Origin: Parastagonospora avenae f. sp. tritici 18332-5 | Taxonomy: Eukaryota; Ascomycota; Dothideomycetes; Pleosporales; Phaeosphaeriaceae | Length of the DNA: 64,000 bases | Direction of reading: 5' to 3' | Assembly (NCBI GenBank): GCA_022559985.1 | Contig: JAFJTR010000110.1 | Coordinates: forward strand, 24,019-88,018 | Part shown: one piece after another, positions 33,911 through 44,564 of the stretch | Numbering within the stretch: the stretch's first letter is position 1 | Layout: the number at the start of each line of letters is the position of its first letter | Position numbers and translations under genes: made by a program | The notes under the pieces: generated by a model | Databases searched by the model: none | The model's input: the letters and a program-made list of their open reading frames with translations, nothing else | What the model was told of the DNA's origin: nothing

Positions 33911-34915
33911 GGTTGCGATGCGATTGTGCTGGCCGTGTCGTGTGGGCGCGTCTGCTAATTTATGGCGGGGTCTAACTTTTGCCATTGACTCACCCCGCCA
34001 TGGACGCACCAAGGATCATCGTTTTTCCTTCCGACCTTCATCGCAACCTCGATGACTGTTGCTACGCCCTGCTTCGTATACACACTCATCAGGAAGGTCA
34101 ACCCGCCTATGACTCTTGAATGCAATTGAGCCAGAGATCCGCGTCGAGATGTAGCTCACCGGTACGAGCATGACGTCCGCAGAAAGCATGTCTACACTAT
34201 TTTCCACCAACACCGCAGCAGTCCAGTGGCAGCAATATATGCTCGTGTGACTCTGATGCTTCCTTCAGGATTCACGAAGTAATTCTTGTCGTCTCGATTT
34301 CAAATCACGCATCTTTGTCAATCTTTCCTATTCGTCCACTGTTTCAATCCCACCAAACATTTTGCATTGCCCAGTAAATCCTTCCAAGAGATTCCGCGTC
34401 TCAGGCACGTCGGATGCTGCCGATTCCTAACGGCCCGTCAGGGTACCTCACGATGATTCTTTCCTTTGCAAGTCAAGTGCATCTCCTTGGGACATTGACA
34501 ATTTCAGTCCCACACGGTCTACAAAGTGTCGTCCTAGCATCGCGCGCAATATCGCGCCTCAGCGACAACATCTCGAGTGCACATAAAGACAACCACCGCT
34601 GGAGATGAACACGTCTAGCCAGCCAGCGAAAGTCTGCCTTGCAAACCATCGATTCGTGGAGTGGCACCCGGGCCGCATGCCTGACACACCCTCAGTCGCA
34701 ACCCGGATACCAAGATCCCACACTCCCAAGAGTGGCATGGCGCCACAATATGAGTGTTTCAGTATATGCGCAAACAGTACGATGAAGAAAGCCTCAGTAC
34801 TTACTGAGGCAAATATCGTGTTCCGCATCACTTGGCTGCTTTTATACAACTGCTGCTGGTCCCCAGAATTCACGTCATCGCGAAACTCACACTCATTCCA
34901 AATTGCTGCAAGACG
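33911..34915. other. intergenic, no gene recognised
   Basis: Divergent promoter region between KRS1 and the surface protein gene at 34916. Several open frames exist but none has a recognisable product or splice support. Confidence 0.55.
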
Positions 34916-35836
34916 ATGGCGAACTTCCGCCTCGCCACATCATGGCTTCTCCTAACTGTCCTTACCGTTGTCACCGCCCAAGAAACATACACAAATGCCG
35001 CGTGCATATCCGCTACACCGGCCATGAACGCATGTGCTCAGCGATGGGACTCGATACGCACTGAATGGTACCTCATCCTGTCTCGTCCTATCTCTCCCCC
35101 ACTGACTCACCTCCACAGCACAAAATCAAACACCCTCAACACCGTCTGGCCTGGCCCTTGTGAATGCGCATACTTCGCGAACGACCTCCCCTGCTTCGAC
35201 GACCAAGCCCTCTGCGCCGAGCAAGTCTGGACGCAAGTTCCGCAATGGTTCCGGGACGGTGTGAGCAGCTGCTTGATGAAAGACAGTTCATTTACCGTCC
35301 GCGCCGCCCTGGGAAACGCGAGTGGGGCTATGGGAAATCCATTCTCGGTGCCAGATCTGCCTGGAAAGTTGACGAGGGCGGTGGATGCGGGGATCGCGAG
35401 TGCAACAAGCACACCTGCGCGGACGGGTGCGAGCGCGATCTTACCAAGCGCTACGAGCGCCGTGTCACAAGAAGCGGAGGGACTCAGTACTGGTGCAAAA
35501 GCAGGCTTTGGTGCAGGCATCGGCGTGGTTGTCGTGGGAATTGCTTTCGCAGCTGTCTTGATTGCACGGTCGCGCCGGCGAAATTCTACCAACACAAACT
35601 TTGGGGCGCATGATTCAGAGAAGTCGGTGGTTTCGCCCCCCGTAAAGAGAGCGGAGTTGCATGAGCAGGAAAAGAGAGCCGAGCTGCACGAGCATGTGCA
35701 GCCCGCGCCGGTCAACGAAATGCCAGGGACTGAGGAGAGACATGAAATGTGGGTGAGGGCGTCGACGTGGTTGGTCGAGTTGCCAGCGGACAAGTCTGTT
35801 CGGAATTCTGTTCGGAACAGTCGATTGGGAGGTTGA
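34916..35836 (+). CDS. single-pass type I membrane protein with Cys-rich ectodomain
   Basis: Exons 34916..35067 and 35119..35836, intron 35068..35118 (GTACCT...CACAG, 51 nt), 289 residues. A signal peptide (MANFRLATSWLLLTVLTVVTA) precedes a short ectodomain with regularly spaced Cys (ISATPAMNACAQRW, then PCECAYFANDLPCF..QALCAEQ). Splicing creates a further Cys at the junction, which favours the intron. A Ser/Thr/Ala-rich stalk, a transmembrane segment (FGAGIGVVVVGIAFAAVLIA) and a cytosolic tail follow. The tail contains a perfect internal duplication of KRAELHE. The layout resembles small fungal wall-sensor or CFEM-like surface proteins, but no named domain is clear. The intron has no in-frame stop and is a multiple of three, so an unspliced isoform with 17 extra residues is possible. 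Confidence 0.8.
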   Translation: MANFRLATSWLLLTVLTVVTAQETYTNAACISATPAMNACAQRWDSIRTEWYLILSRPISPPLTHLHSTKSNTLNTVWPGPCECAYFANDLPCFDDQALCAEQVWTQVPQWFRDGVSSCLMKDSSFTVRAALGNASGAMGNPFSVPDLPGKLTRAVDAGIASATSTPARTGASAILPSATSAVSQEAEGLSTGAKAGFGAGIGVVVVGIAFAAVLIARSRRRNSTNTNFGAHDSEKSVVSPPVKRAELHEQEKRAELHEHVQPAPVNEMPGTEERHEMWVRASTWLVELPADKSVRNSVRNSRLGG

Positions 35837-37271
35837 CCGATACAAAATATAAATAATGAAAAGCGATTAATGTATATAGCTTGTAGATTCTTGTAAGAAT
35901 TGCCGCAAGGCTGACCCTGCAGCGCATTCCTTTGCCCGTTGCTAATATTATGTGAGAAATGCCAGGATGACTACCTAACATTACAAGTCAGCCCGGCCAT
36001 ACACCTTCATTACTCTTTCAAATGCAGAATCACATGAGCATACCTACATGGAAGCAGCAGCCTTGATCACGTGCGAAGACAGACATCGTGTCGTGCCTTC
36101 CTCTCAGTGCTGGTACTTTCGACGTCACGCTGGCGCCAAACAACCCTTCCAACATCATCCCTCACCTTGCCATGCCACACCCGCGATCACTATGATCGGC
36201 TATGCAACGTCCCAACCGCTATCGCGCGTAAACGCCCACCATGCCTAAGCGCGAGAAGCCCTTGCACAGAACACCGATCATCATCACAGCAAGCATGGAA
36301 AACCCGTTGCGGACAATGAGCCTGCGCCGGCAATTAACCATGAACGAATCGCCATGAAGATGGCATCTGCATTGCTGCGATGCAGGGGCGGCGGAACATT
36401 GTCCCAATCATCGCTGGGTGCTTGCAACCCCGCCAAAGGTCTTCATGCAGAGGTATGCGGGTGCAGGAGGAATATGTTGCCTGCGTTGAAGGGCTGAGTG
36501 CAATGGAATACCGGTACTTCGTATTGCGGCGAGGGCTATTTTGATGGCAGGCTGACTGTGCGAATGCAGATCGCAGTGGGTACTACGTTGGCTTGGTGGC
36601 TGATCGATGCCACACTGGCAACAAATTAGTCAAACCTCAGAGGCGCATCGAGACGCGGACATCACGTCTCGGTCACACTATCACGAGCACAGTCGCGCGC
36701 GATGGGAATCCGTCGGGTTTTGCAGTGCACGAGAGCCCACGTTATCGAGGTGGCGATGGGGCTGCAGTCGTGGGCGCTTAGAGTGGTCCCTGGAAAGGCC
36801 TGCAGAGACATCACACCAACTGGCGAATCAGAATGCATATCGCCATCGACTTCTCGGACGCTATTCGCCCCGGCCGTCTTGGGGGCTTCCCTCCCGTCCG
36901 ACAAGACTTGCATACGCAAACCTTAGTGGTTGACTGCCCCTGTCGAGCCAATATGCTAGTCCAGTGCCTATTCGCTGCATACTCCATGCTTCGAAGGCTG
37001 ACATGCACTGGCTGGTCGAGCTGGCGGCGCCGTTTTGCTCTTCTCATTCGCCTGCATGCTCCATTTGCTCTCTTCGAAGACGGATCGGTAGCACGAGGCA
37101 CCTAGAGGCGTCCTGTGCAGCCCATAAGTGCTGATACCCCCCGCCACCGCACGCTGCCGGGTTGCATCGACCACCATCTGAGCGTGCACTGCTTGACTGA
37201 CTGCTGTATTGCAAAAGAGAAGGACCCATTCGCACCGTTTCAATATCGCTGTTAACGTTCGCATCGCCGCC
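35837..37271. other. intergenic, no gene recognised
   Basis: About 1.4 kb with no supported coding frame. Overlapping open frames at 36600-37470 occur on both strands without ATG-supported or conserved products. It contains the upstream region of the Bim1-like gene. Confidence 0.55.
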
Positions 37272-38114
37272 ATGTTCCGATTTACCGAGCTTGTATTTGT
37301 GGTCGCCAGTTGGTCGCTTGCTTCGGCCCATACCGTGATCGTATATCCCGGCTGGAGAGGAAACAACATCCACACAAACGGAACTGTTTCGCCCACAGAC
37401 CCCAGCATTCCTGCCGGATCGCTTGGAATCAACTACGACAACGGCACATATGGCTTCCCATATGGCATGCAATGGATGTATCCATGTAGGTTTAGCATTA
37501 TCGCATATCGTTGGCTAGTCTTGCTAACATCGCAATAGGCGGCGGTATGCCCATGTCGCAAAATCGAACAAAATGGCCCATCAAGGGCGGTGCGATTTCT
37601 ATACAGCCAGGATGGTTCCCCGGCCATGCTAGCGCGCAATTCTACTTCAACATGGGCTACGGCAACGAGCCTCTGAACTACTCGCACTCGATCATGAACT
37701 TCGCTATCTCCGGTCCTTCAAACCAGCAATACGAGGGCACCTTCTGTATGCCCCAGGTCCCACTACCGCTTGGTTACGAACCTAAAGTCGGAGACAATGC
37801 TACCATCCAGGTCATTGAGTTGGCGCAGCACGGCGCATCGCTATACAACGTGCGTATCATCTTTCTGAGGCTCATGTGCCTGTGCTAATACATCATGATA
37901 GTGCGTCGATATCACTTTTGCGGAACCACAAGACGTCGAACCAGTCACGCCAGAAAACTGCTTCAACTCGACACAGCCCAGCCAGAAAATCGGATTCCAG
38001 ATGCTATACACGACGACAAGTTCGCCGGCGCCACATAACGCCGTCATGAACGCTTACGCATCGATACTCGTACCATTACTGCTCATCCTCGCGATGTGTT
38101 GGACGGGTTTGTAG
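37272..38114 (+). CDS. Bim1-like (X325) copper-binding, GPI-anchored surface protein
   Basis: Exons 37272..37485, 37539..37849 and 37902..38114; introns 37486..37538 (53 nt) and 37850..37901 (52 nt, GTGCGT...GCTAATAC...ATAG), 245 residues. Signal peptide cleavage after residue 19 would expose His20 (H-TVIVYPGWRG) as the new N-terminus, the copper ligand of this LPMO-like family. Conserved segments are GMQWMYPCGG, NRTKWPIKGG, PGWFPGH, GTFCMPQVPLP, NATIQVIE and, across intron 2, YNCVDITFAEP. A hydrophobic C-terminus (SILVPLLLILAMCW) indicates a GPI anchor. Cryptococcus Bim1 helps acquire copper; other members lack oxidase activity. Copper handling at the cell surface is the likely role. Confidence 0.93.
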
Positions 38115-38758
38115 AGTAAATTTGGGCTAGGACATGATATTGTGTTTAATTGAGCACATGGAGTTTTGGGCGTCTTTAAGATATCCTCCGGTCTTTTTCA
38201 TAGCAACTGCGACACTTTTTGGGTTCAGGACTTTCATTACTACTTAGGTATGAGGAGAGAGGAGCTGTAACCATGGTACAAAAATGTACATTGATCACTT
38301 CAGATGTCGCTTTCCAGCTGATCTAACGTGAGATTCTGCTGCGCTGATTCAATAGTGCTGATTTCCTGCATGCACATAATCGGGGAGCCCAAGAATGTGC
38401 TGACAGCCAACGAGTGGATGGCTGAATCCATCACACAGCAATGATTCCCAAATCCCCTAAGCTCACACCCGATTCGGTCGAATAGATTTGAAATATCACC
38501 ACAGTCTAAATCCCAGCGTATCAGTCTAGTGCTGCGAACTATTGTCCACATACGAGTGAGATGTCAAAACCCTCCATGACTCGCGCTAACGTTAGTGTGT
38601 CGCTGCACAGAACTCTTCCCACGCCGCATTCTACGCGCCCACTCTAACCATCCACGATATTGACATTTAAGCGCCCAGCTGGAGCAAGCCGCACCTTAAC
38701 TCGACGACGGTAGGTGTGCGACGTCATTGTCGAATCTTTCGATGGCCTAGAACAGGTG
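38115..38758. other. intergenic, no gene recognised
   Basis: 3' region of the Bim1-like gene and promoter of the SRR1-like gene. No ORF or RNA gene could be supported. Confidence 0.6.
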
Positions 38759-39580
38759 ATGGCTGGGCAAAAGGCAAAACCGCGTGTGAAGAGACGGGAA
38801 GTCGAGAGTGAGGATGGGTGGACGGTGATTACGCATGGACTATCCAATCTCAAAGTCGGCGAGAATAAGAAAGAGAAGGGAAATGCGAAGGGAGGGAAGA
38901 GGAATGTCGCGGGCCAGCTACCGAGGGGTACGGTTAAAGATCTGACGGCGGAGAAATTGGTGGCGGAGTTTGAAATGTTGCAGGAGCGCTGGAAAAAGAA
39001 TTCTGTCGCGAGGCAGGTGCAAGACTTATTTGGGAAGAGGGAGAATGTGGTGACGAACGCGGTGTGTATCGGCATCGGCAGCTTCGCACGAGATTGGGAG
39101 CAGAGATGGAGGAGTTTATGGCAGCTTGTGCTTTTTGTAGATGGCGTACGGCTGCTCAGCAAGAACAAGGTCATGAAGAGCTTCGTGCAGGATCCGGCCT
39201 TTACGACTTTGGACATTGAGTTTCTCAAATTGCTCCACATCAAGACGCTGCAGATGGGGATTGAAACGCACATTTCAACCGAGAGTTTCGTGTTTAGTCC
39301 TTTTGTTGATTGGTTCATCCTTCTGCCCACGTTTCTACAGGGCAAAGATCCAGCAGTATATATGGGCAACGAGATCCTAGACGACTACACCACATACGCG
39401 CAGACAGCGGAGAAAAAGGCGAAACTAGGCGAGTGCAACAACATCGGCGCGACATTCCTCATAGGCCGGGAGAAGCAGAAACTAGCCGATTTCGAAGGGC
39501 ACGCACATGCATTGAACGGAATGGTGGTTTATCTTCAAGAGAAAGATGAGGAAGAGGAAGACAATGAGGAGGGCGATTAA
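38759..39580 (+). CDS. SRR1-like domain protein
   Basis: Single exon, 273 residues. The first ATG is at 38759; the open frame extends upstream only with non-ATG codons. The N-terminus is basic (MAGQKAKPRVKRREVE) and followed by DGWTVITHG. The SRR1 core is recognisable by VTNAVCIGIGSFARDWEQRWRSLWQLVLF, a QDPAFTTLDIEFLKLL segment and VFSPFVDWFI, then MGNEILDDY. SRR1 (sensitivity to red light reduced) proteins affect clock and light responses in plants and heme metabolism in animals; the function in fungi is not settled. The C-terminus is acidic. The stop codon overlaps that of the convergent DJ-1 gene. Confidence 0.88.
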   Translation: MAGQKAKPRVKRREVESEDGWTVITHGLSNLKVGENKKEKGNAKGGKRNVAGQLPRGTVKDLTAEKLVAEFEMLQERWKKNSVARQVQDLFGKRENVVTNAVCIGIGSFARDWEQRWRSLWQLVLFVDGVRLLSKNKVMKSFVQDPAFTTLDIEFLKLLHIKTLQMGIETHISTESFVFSPFVDWFILLPTFLQGKDPAVYMGNEILDDYTTYAQTAEKKAKLGECNNIGATFLIGREKQKLADFEGHAHALNGMVVYLQEKDEEEEDNEEGD

Positions 39581-40290
39581 ACCGCCCCCCACCGCTCCGC
39601 AAACCGATCATCATCCGCATCAACATTGCGCTCGTACTCACTCCTATCTGCCACGAACTGCGCTACCTCCTCGCCAAACACTTCTGCGATCCACGCGAAT
39701 GCCAAATCAATGCCTGCAGAAATCCCAGAGCTTGTCCAGATATTGCCGTCAACGACCCAGCGCGCTTTGGGCACCCAGTGCACGGCGGGGTGTTTAGCCT
39801 TGACCTGTTCGTATTTAGCAAGATGGGATCCTAGGTGATGGGAAGGGAGTGAAAGTACCTCATTAAAAGCCCTCTTATTCGTCGTCGCCCTCCTCCCATC
39901 CAACCACCCCGTCCTCGCCAGAACCTCACTCCCCGTACACACCGTCAATATCCACCCCACCCCTCCCTTCCCCATCTCCAATCTCTTCACAAACTCCACC
40001 ACCGCCCTGACATTCTCCTCCGTGCGCGTGCCCAACCCGCCTGGCAGGACTAGCACATCCAGGCCTAACTCTTTCGCCTGCTCAAACGTGTGCGTCGGCA
40101 TGATGGAGACGCCGGACGGCTGCATGGCGTTTGCAGTGGAAATGGGGGAGAGGGTGGCGCCGAGGATGGAGATGGAGATGGGGTGTTGTTGGGAGAGGAG
40201 GGAGAAGGCGTCGAGGGGGCCGGCGGCGTCGAGGAGTTGGAAGCCCGGGAAGAGAATTATGCCGATTTTTGTGGGGAGGGGGGAGGACAT
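39577..40290 (-). CDS. DJ-1/PfpI family protein
   Basis: Exons 39859..40290 and 39577..39804, intron 39805..39858 (GTACTT...GAACAG, 54 nt), 219 residues. The ATG at 40290 (MSSPLPTKIGIILFPGFQLLD) fits the family start. Visible features: LDAAGPLDAFS, LPGGLGTR, the nucleophile elbow ILTVCTGSEVLARTG with the conserved Cys, ATTNKRAFNE joined across the intron to VKAKHPAVHWVPKARWV, and NIWTSSGISAGIDLA. This is the subclass of fungal DJ-1-like proteins related to isonitrile hydratase and ThiJ/PfpI proteins; the reaction is unknown. The intron is a multiple of three without stops, so a retained form adding 18 residues could be translated. It overlaps the end of the SRR1-like gene by three bases on the opposite strand. 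Confidence 0.9.
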   Translation of the reverse strand: MSSPLPTKIGIILFPGFQLLDAAGPLDAFSLLSQQHPISISILGATLSPISTANAMQPSGVSIMPTHTFEQAKELGLDVLVLPGGLGTRTEENVRAVVEFVKRLEMGKGGVGWILTVCTGSEVLARTGWLDGRRATTNKRAFNEVLSLPSHHLGSHLAKYEQVKAKHPAVHWVPKARWVVDGNIWTSSGISAGIDLAFAWIAEVFGEEVAQFVADRSEYERNVDADDDRFAERWGAV

Positions 40291-40656
40291 GGTGATAATA
40301 TGAAGATTTGGGAGTTGATTAGTTGGGATATATAGAAGAATGGGATGAGAAGGTGTTTGGCAATGGCGTGGTTTTGGGAAGTGTGCTTTGGTGTTGAGTG
40401 CTTGAATGGGGGTGCTGGGGTTTATGTGTTGTGTCACTTGATTGTCTTCATTGAATTGAGATTCGGTACGAACAGATGGATCGCAAACCGAAGTACTAGG
40501 TATGGTCCTATTAGTCAGCTGCGGGGGAGCACATTCCTGGGCAATAGGCTGTAGAAACGCTTTACACGCTGTATATCTGCTGATGCTTTACAGTTCAATG
40601 ATCCACTAGACACACATTTCCACGGCCAAGAATGTATATGACAATAGCTACAACCC
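40291..40656. other. short intergenic region
   Basis: Promoter of the DJ-1-like gene and 3' region of the FAD oxidoreductase gene. Nothing else was recognised. Confidence 0.6.
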
Positions 40657-42183
40657 CTATACAACACCATCGGGCATACGCAAGCACCTCTGATCCTGCT
40701 GTTCCACCGTCAATCCAGCTCTCGCCTTCTCAATCCTCTCCTGGCTCAAAAGATAACTCCTTGGTATATCGCCCTTCTGCACCATGCTCTCCTGCACATC
40801 TGCAAAGTCCTTGCCTTCCAGCTCCGCCAGCAGCATATCCACAACCGCCTTTCCACACAAAGTGCCATTAGGCATACCGTGCCCAGTATAACCACCACAA
40901 AGCCATAGCCCTTGTTTCTCAGGCACTTTACCAACCCACGGATGATCATCGCGACTATATCCCATGATGCCAGTCCACTCCGCCGCGGCCTTGAGTTCAG
41001 TAAGTCCCTCCGTTTCGCCGTCGAGTTGGAGGACTTGGAGGAGCGCACTGCGGAGATACGCTGCGCTGTCTTTGTCGATAATGGTGTCGTCTGATACACC
41101 AATAGTCGGTAGATGACCTGCACCACGCCCGCCGCCGAACATCAAGTGACCACCAGGATTCGGCACGCCGGAATATGGGCGCTGAACTAGGTAGTCGTCG
41201 TTTGTCTCGGGCTGGCCTAGAGCGCCGACCATGCCATACGAGTCCGGTATGATGGACGAGTTTGCGGGTGGGTATAGAGCGGACATTTCGCCGCGCACGG
41301 GCACGATGAGGTCTGCGAAGTGTGGGAGGAGAGCAGATGTATATCCGTTCGTTGCGAGGATGACGTTCTGCGAACTGATAGTGCCGCAAGGCGTGACCAA
41401 TGTGTGCGTCTTGCCGTCGTCCGAAGTCTTGATCTCCTCGACTGGGGTTTTCGTCTGGAGATTGATCTTGCCTTCCTTTACTAGCTTCTCGAGTATGAAT
41501 GTGACGAGTTTGTATGGCCAGAGACTGGCTGCGCCGGCTGTGAGGGTTGCGCCGACACATTCGGGGTTGACGCGGTGTTTCTTGAGTTCGGCTTTGTCCT
41601 TGATGACTGTGACTTGAGCTGCCACGTCAGGCGATGATTCCTGAAGTTGTGCGATTTCCTTCTCGGCTTCGGCCATTGCGCCTTCAGTCCAGAAGGTGCG
41701 ACAACCGTGTACAGTACGCCATTCGCAGGGAACGCTGTTGGCTTCGACGTAGTTTCGTACCGCAGCGACATTGCGGAGTTCGAAAGCAGCTACTTCAGAG
41801 CCACGGTCCCAGAGTAGAGGCTGACAATGGCCACCATTCTATTTGGAGATAGTCAGTCTCATTAGTCGAAATGTGATGGATGCAGTTCTGATGTGTACAG
41901 CCGCGTATCGCAGTCTGTCTGACCTGCAACTTACCCGTCCGGTTGCGCACCAGCATGCCTCTCTAGCATCGAGCACAACGATACTCTTTCCCTTTGCCCT
42001 CGCATCTTCACTCAGAAATCTTGCAGCGGATGTGCCAGTTATGCCGGTTCCCACGATCACAATATCAGCCTCAGAAGGCAGTTTCTCGGTCGTTCGATGC
42101 CCTAGCAAGAATTCATTCGGCTCACTATGCCAGAAAGAGTTCGTTGATGTTGGGGTTGGTAGAGAAGCGCGTGGATGCTTCAT
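40657..42183 (-). CDS. FAD-dependent oxidoreductase (DAO family)
   Basis: Exons 41935..42183 and 40657..41838, intron 41839..41934 (GTAAGT...CTAATG...AATAG, 96 nt), 476 residues. The dinucleotide-binding GxGxxG motif is at the start (ADIVIVGTGITGTSAARFL), followed by VVLDAREACWCATGR joined at the splice to NGGHCQPL, a hallmark of this subgroup. Further segments: GATLTAGAASLWPYKLV, VILATNGYTSALLPHF, VPVRGEMSAL, MFGGGRGAG, and the C-terminal FAD motif GLWLCGGYTGHGMPNG. Members oxidise amines or amino acids such as gamma-glutamylputrescine or glycine derivatives. The substrate cannot be told from the sequence, and no transporter or pathway gene is adjacent. Confidence 0.92.
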
Positions 42184-43081
42184 AGTGATCGGGATGGGTG
42201 TCGAAGTGGGGTGGATGCGCAGTGCTTGTGGTGGGTCGTTGAGGTTATGTAGGTATCCGCCTTATCTCGTGGGATGTAGTGTAAGGCGCGGTACGACTAT
42301 ATGGGCATGCTCTTTCGGAATGAGTACGTGGTTCAACCCAGAGTAGTAGGCTCAATGGAGTCAGATGGTGTTATGGAGGGGCAGTGGGTCATGCTCGGAA
42401 TAGCTATGGGTAGCTATGAACGCCGTGGAGTAACTCAGTCGTCTCGAGGCACTCCGAGATCGCCAATTGATTGTCTTGGAATACTTCATCATTTTCGCGA
42501 TCGATTTCGTGACGCACATGGTTGCGAATGCAGGAACACAGCGCACCAGAAGCCATGTAGGTACTCGACGGAGCGATGTGGTATTGGTGGGCTACAAGTA
42601 TACCGAATTTCGGAGGTCAGGGGCGCGACTCAGATTTGCTTATGTAAAGGGATCGAAGACTTTCAAGTCGGATATTTTCCACACCTTTACCCTGAACTCA
42701 TCGATATCATGTCTTCTTAGTCGATTATATGCCATGGTGCAATAGGTTTTGTACATGCAGTGGCTTTCAGCAGCTTGTTCAGCAACACTAAGCGGTAGGA
42801 AGTGACGGTGCACAGCAACTTTCAACACATGATCAGTATGCGGAATGCATTTACATTCAGCTAGTAATATACACATCGCAGAGGCTACTACATACTTTGC
42901 AAGCCATTCGAACTATGCCGAAAATCTACTGAGTCTTCCCCTGATTGGCAATCTTCCTTTCTCATTATCTCCTCGTTTTCATGAAAGTCGTTGACGGGCT
43001 ACCAGACACTCTTGTTGTGTGACACTTTCCTGCAGTCATCTAGCCCAGCCATCCAAGCAGTCACAGACTAGCTTGTGCATC
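42184..43081. other. intergenic, no gene recognised
   Basis: Upstream of the FAD oxidoreductase and downstream of the small Ser/Arg-rich gene. Open frames at 42301-42745 have no recognisable product. Confidence 0.55.
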
Positions 43082-43516
43082 CTACTTGCGACGGTTAAGG
43101 AGATCTTTCGCAGCCTCAGTCGCCGACCATCCACCAAATAACCAATCATTCGAATGCCGACCACGCCACATATCGCTTCCGCTTGTGCTTTGCCTGCTTG
43201 TCGAATGAAGACTGGGTCGAACGGGTGTAGTAGGCGAGGCCATTGTTGATGTTGAAGTGTTGCGGTTGTGCTGCGGTTGTGCAATCTGTTTAGGCGGCGG
43301 GATCATGGGTGATTTGGCCCGCTTGCGCGATGCATCGCGAGACCGACTTCTCGAGCGACCGCGAACGCGAGCACTGATGGCGCCGAAGAACTCGGTTGCC
43401 GCACGCGATGTGGGCGAAGTCGGAGAATTTGAGGCAGACATATCCGATGATGATTGGGAGCCAACAGTATCTGTACGAGCAGGCGCGACAGGTTGGAAAT
43501 TCGATTGAGAAGTCAT
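43082..43516 (-). CDS. small conserved Ser/Arg-rich protein
   Basis: Single exon, 144 residues, starting at the ATG at 43516 (MTSQSNFQPVAPART). An upstream in-frame extension to 43663 is probably leader. The first two thirds are Ser/Thr/Pro-rich low complexity with an arginine-rich RGRSRSRSRDASRKRAKSP stretch. The C-terminus has a compact motif, RHSNDWLFGGWSATEAAKDLLNRRK, which I recall as the conserved end of a small ascomycete family of unknown function. The RS stretch suggests nuclear location or phosphorylation. No introns. Confidence 0.68.
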   Translation of the reverse strand: MTSQSNFQPVAPARTDTVGSQSSSDMSASNSPTSPTSRAATEFFGAISARVRGRSRSRSRDASRKRAKSPMIPPPKQIAQPQHNRNTSTSTMASPTTPVRPSLHSTSRQSTSGSDMWRGRHSNDWLFGGWSATEAAKDLLNRRK

Positions 43517-44493
43517 GATATACGAGGTATTGATTGCTTGACAAAGGCAGATGTGTTTGTAGCAGAAGTTTCGACACTGAACCAGACGGGCGCAGAGCTT
43601 ACTCAAATACCCTTTCCAGTAGACTTTGAATGCAAACAGAACACATTCTCGCATGCGGCTCAATCTCTAGACGAAACCCAACACTTACACCACAGAGTCA
43701 CTCACCTTGGCTTGCATCTTCAACTGTGTCGGTGACTCTCCCCACCAAAGCGTACACCCAGCCAATCATTTCTGCGGCTCGCCATGCGGGGCACCAGTTC
43801 CTCAGGCAAGCTCACCGACTTCCTCGCGGTCTAGAGTCTCCACAGAGACATGCAAGGCCAACGCACCCTTACCGAGTCTCTGTAGGGCTCGGTGTGCGAG
43901 CCAATCAAGTGAGATGGATGTTTCGAAACAAGGTTTTGGTGACACTCTGGAGCCTTGCATGTGTTCAGTGTGCTGCAGCCTTGTCCGCGGTTGGCAAAGT
44001 GTGCCCACCGTGATGGACGCTGATCAGTTTCGTTGAAGTTCCTCAAGGCCTCCAGGACTTGTTGTCATGTTGCATGATATGATCGCCAGAGATCAGCGTG
44101 ATGATTTCTGGAGGATTTGCAGCAGTGTTATCCAGGACCACTGCAATGGCTTCGGATGTTCCGTGTCGGATGCAATCAGATGCGCATGTGCATATGTACA
44201 CCAAGCATTCGGAGGTGGCCGCTCCAATGCGAGTTTGCTATCCAGATACATGACGATGATACCCCGCGCATTGTGTCACACTGGCAGGTCGAGGCACGCC
44301 CAAAAAAAGAAAGCAAGACTGTAACAGAGTTTGTGAAACTGACTGCAGAATTTGTCTTGATCGGCATGGGGTTGCGGGGCTGTGGTGGTGACCGGTCAGG
44401 GTCACGTGCGCCAAACGTTCGTGTCCACCCATGAGACCAAAAAGACAGCAAAAAGACAATTCACAACGCTGCAATCGATGAGAAGGATGTTGT
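43517..44493. other. intergenic, no gene recognised
   Basis: Between the small Ser/Arg-rich gene and tRNA-Gly. Frames at 43630-44434 are short and unsupported on both strands. Confidence 0.55.
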
Positions 44494-44564
44494 GCATCCT
44501 CCGGGAGTCGAACCCGGGCCAATTGCTTGGAAGGCAATTATCCTACCGTTGGACCAAGAATGCT
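44494..44564 (-). tRNA. tRNA-Gly (anticodon TCC)
   Basis: On the minus strand, 71 nt. The acceptor strands GCATTCT and AGGATGC pair (one G:T), with discriminator A. The D arm TGGTCCAACGGTAGGATA fits the A box. The anticodon arm ATTGC-CTTCCAA-GCAAT presents TCC. The T arm CCCGGGTTCGACTCCCGG is a perfect B box. There is no intron and no encoded CCA. A T-run for Pol III termination is not obvious immediately downstream. Confidence 0.95.

Noticed and set aside
36593..37472. Overlapping ORFs on both strands before the Bim1-like gene
   Set aside because: Mutually overlapping frames of similar length with no conserved motif; typical of moderately GC-rich intergenic DNA.
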